A stretch of 64,000 nucleotides of DNA. Origin: Pseudorasbora parva. Lineage: Eukaryota; Chordata; Actinopteri; Cypriniformes; Gobionidae. Where the stretch lies: contig NC_090174.1 in assembly GCF_024679245.1 (NCBI RefSeq), forward strand, positions 22,446,524 to 22,510,523. Direction: 5' to 3'. The translations under genes and the position numbers were made by a program. This document shows, one piece after another, positions 61,910 through 64,000 of this stretch (the stretch's first letter is position 1; the number at the start of each line of letters is the position of its first letter). The notes under the pieces were generated by a model, which did not search any database, was not told where the DNA came from, and saw only the letters and a program-made list of their open reading frames with translations.

Positions 61910-62047
61910 CTAGCCGGACAAGCCAGACCCACATCAAGATGTTTGGTCTGGAAACTCACCATTGACAGGGCTCAATCCAAGGGGCGGGATAAACGGTTGT
62001 CTTTCAAACTTCCTCTGCACGCGATAGGATAGCGCTACCACCAACTA

Positions 62048-63475
62048 CAGTCCCTGACAAAAGTCTTGTTGCTTATCTATTTTCTAGAAATACCTGATAT
62101 TAACCTGACTTTTAATTAATTCATTGGTGTTAGAAATAGCTCAAATGAAAAGCTAAAACCCTCCCAAATGATGTTTAATGCACTGAAATAAATAATTTTC
62201 ACTGAAAAAATATTTATCATTTAATCAAGACAGAAAGGTCAAATTTCTTGCATGCCTCCCAGAGTTCATCAATGTTCTTTGGTTTCGTCTTCCATGCGTC
62301 CTCTTTCATCCTACCCCACATATGCTCAATGATGTTCATGTCTGGTGACTGGGCTGGCCAATCCTGGAGCATCTTAATCTTCTTCACCTTGAGGAACTTT
62401 GATGTGGAGATGGAAGTATGCGATGGAACACCGTCCTGCTGCAGAATTTGGCCTCTTTTATGGTTGGGAATAAGAGGTAGCTAAGATTTCTTGGTATTTT
62501 AGACTATTGATGTTGCCTTCCACCCTCCAGATCTCTCGCACACCCCCATACTGGATGTAACCCCAGACCATGATTTTTCCGTCACCAAACTTCACTGTTT
62601 TCTGGGTGAATTTCGGATCCATTCGGGCACCAGTAGGTCTCCTGCAATATTTGCGGCGACTGTGGTGTAATTCAACAGAAGATTCATCTGAAAAATCCAC
62701 CTTCTGCCACTTTTCCTGCGTCCATCCTTTTAGCAGGCTGTGGGCCTTGGCAAATGCCACACGGTTTATCAATTGTCTTTTGTTTAGTGCTGGCTTCTGG
62801 GCACTGATTCGACCATGGAGGCCATTTCGAGACAGAATCCGACAAACTGTTCTGGTTGACACAGGGACTTCAGGTGACCAGGTCTCGTGGAGCTCTGCTG
62901 CAGTGGAAAATGGGCTGGCCTTGGATTTTTGAGCCAACAAACGGTCCTCTCGAGCAGTTGTCTTGCGGGGTCTGCCTGACCTGGGCTTGTCAAAAACGTC
63001 TCCAGTCTCTTCAAATCTTTTTTTTATCCTCTGTACTTGACGCTGAGACACATTGAAGGTGTCTGCCACATCAGCAGTGGATCTGGTCTTCAGCCTCTTG
63101 ATAATCAAAACTTTAGTCTCAGGGTGAATCTTAGGCATGTTTGCAGAGGTCTAGTTGCAGTTGATGTGAAGGTCTAGTGTACTGGGGTTCTTTTTATACA
63201 CACTTGAGACCTAATTGATCCATTATTAGTCACAGGTGAAGCTCATATGACAAGGTGACAACACTTATGTCTTTGCAAAAATTGACTCAATGGGCTTTAC
63301 CAATCTGTGAATATTAGAATACTTTTTGAAAGTTTAGTTTTTCACTGAAACATTATCACAAAAGCTGGTGGGATTAAAATGAGCCTTTTCTTTTAAAAAA
63401 ATCTTGGTTAGAAATATATTTCAGCGGCACTTTAGGTCAATTTGTACACAAGCGACAAGACTTTTGTCAGGGACT
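62048..63475 (-). mobile_element. Near-intact Tc1-like transposon
   Basis: Inverted ends CAGTCCCTGACAAAAGTCTT and AAGACTTTTGTCAGGGACT next to TA. 1.43 kb with a transposase frame broken once. Its last G at the right end appears lost. Confidence 0.85.
62217..63138 (-). pseudogene. Tc1-like transposase with one frameshift
   Basis: MPKIHPETKVLIIKRL opens a 226-codon frame. It contains the paired-type helix-turn-helix (ADVADTFNVSQRQVQRI, about 19-35), the GRPRK AT-hook-like motif, and the first catalytic Asp in VDFSDESS. Near 62470 the frame shifts, consistent with a small deletion, and the rest (QILQQDG with the second Asp, then MNIIEHMW with the third acidic residue) continues in another frame to a stop at 62219-62217. 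A single lesion in an otherwise full-length gene suggests recent loss. Confidence 0.85.
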
Positions 63476-63727
63476 AGAGCAACGAAGGTGAAACAGAGCT
63501 TGTTGATAGATTAAACATTCGCCGTATCCGGTCGGTAAAACTCCGAACACATCTTCCCTTTTTAAGAATGACTTCAGTGCCGTTCTTTGTTCTTTTCTCA
63601 GAGAAAAGCTTAACTCCAAGTCTTCCAGAGTCGCGGTCAAAGCTGATTCGAAAGACTGCGTGCAGTTTCTGTGTTTACTAGAAGCATGCAAACGCAACTC
63701 AGCCGTCATCATTATGGCCCCACCCAC
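63467..63727 (-). pseudogene. RecQ-like helicase N-terminal fragment
   Basis: The frame includes LELSFSLRKEQRTALKSF, then DVFGVLPTGYGECLIYQ. This is the start of a superfamily II RecQ-type helicase: the Q-motif region and Walker A, but with GYGE where the family has GYGKS, so the key Lys is replaced. The frame stops at the Tc1 insertion. Such fragments are multicopy in fish and are probably transposon-borne. Confidence 0.7.
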
Positions 63728-64000
63728 CGACTCTATACGCGATGTGATTGGCCCGACAAGAGTTTGGCGTTTACAGCTCAGAAGGGTATTGAGCGTTGCT
63801 AGACGACACTCGCAGGCAGATTAAATTTGTTGCCGCTAGGGTGCGTCTAGATTTCTAGGCTAATGTAAGGCAGCTCTTTATGCCCAATACTACATAGTGC
63901 ACCTTTAATTTGATTACAACGTTATATTGTCCTAAAGTCTATTTCTCACCATGTACAACTTTCATAAACAACGCATCCCTAGGAGGCTGCCATTGTTGTT

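Larger units (their letters stand above)
61910..63862 (-). mobile_element. DNA element carrying a RecQ-like helicase fragment, interrupted by Tc1
   Basis: Left CTAGCCGGACAAGCCAGACC, right GTCTAGATTTCTAGGCTA, flanked by ATGTAACG and ATGTAAGG (7 of 8). Both ends match the short copy at 20367-20534. A Tc1 element sits at 62048-63475. Superfamily not known to me. Confidence 0.55.

Overview
This is a teleost nuclear window, most likely from a cyprinid (carp/goldfish/zebrafish relatives). The evidence is intron-containing vertebrate genes, AT-rich intergenic DNA, many dinucleotide microsatellites, and dense Tc1, hAT, TTAA-flanked, DIRS and BEL/Pao elements of the kinds common in cyprinids. I did not fix the species. 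No bacterial-type genes, CRISPR arrays, tRNA or rRNA genes were seen.

Host genes. (1) Positions 1-10853 (+) hold the last seven coding exons of an oxytocinase-subfamily M1 aminopeptidase, best read as lnpep (ERAP-like alternative). They join without a frame break into about 334 C-terminal residues, and a roughly 2.4 kb 3' UTR follows. (2) Positions 24052-28490 (-) hold a complete urea transporter gene (slc14a2-like). Eight coding exons join into a 454-residue protein with both LP-box motifs. A probable 3' UTR ends near 23450, and a TATA-type promoter with noncoding leader exons is proposed at 28853-29190. The two genes are convergent, tail to tail.

Mobile DNA makes up most of the rest, and many insertions can be dated relative to each other because target-site duplications (TSDs) are readable. 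686-9760 lies inside lnpep introns and holds an old TTAA-family copy with a hAT element carrying a second hAT-like element, then a TTAA element, a 1046 bp hAT and a dead Tc1. 13713-19690 holds two TTAA elements sharing one TTAA; the second contains a hAT-within-hAT and a P-element-like insertion that carries a THAP zinc-finger exon and itself contains a TTAA element. 29984-34536 is a graveyard of DIRS tyrosine recombinase and reverse transcriptase fragments, a YqaJ-type nuclease fragment, and a Harbinger-like or CACTA-like element with a nested hAT-like element. 35220-40851 holds nested palindromic TTAA elements, a long hairpin and Tc1 remains. 46182-52809 is a 6.6 kb BEL/Pao retrotransposon with identical LTRs, a 5 bp TSD, a tRNA-Tyr primer-binding site and one uninterrupted 1933-codon Gag-Pol frame, so it is very recent. 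53295-63862 holds further TTAA elements, a 174 bp (TG)n tract, and a near-intact Tc1 inserted in an element carrying a RecQ-like helicase fragment.

The 58-62 kb stretch and several blocks of 1-3 kb show no gene that I can support.
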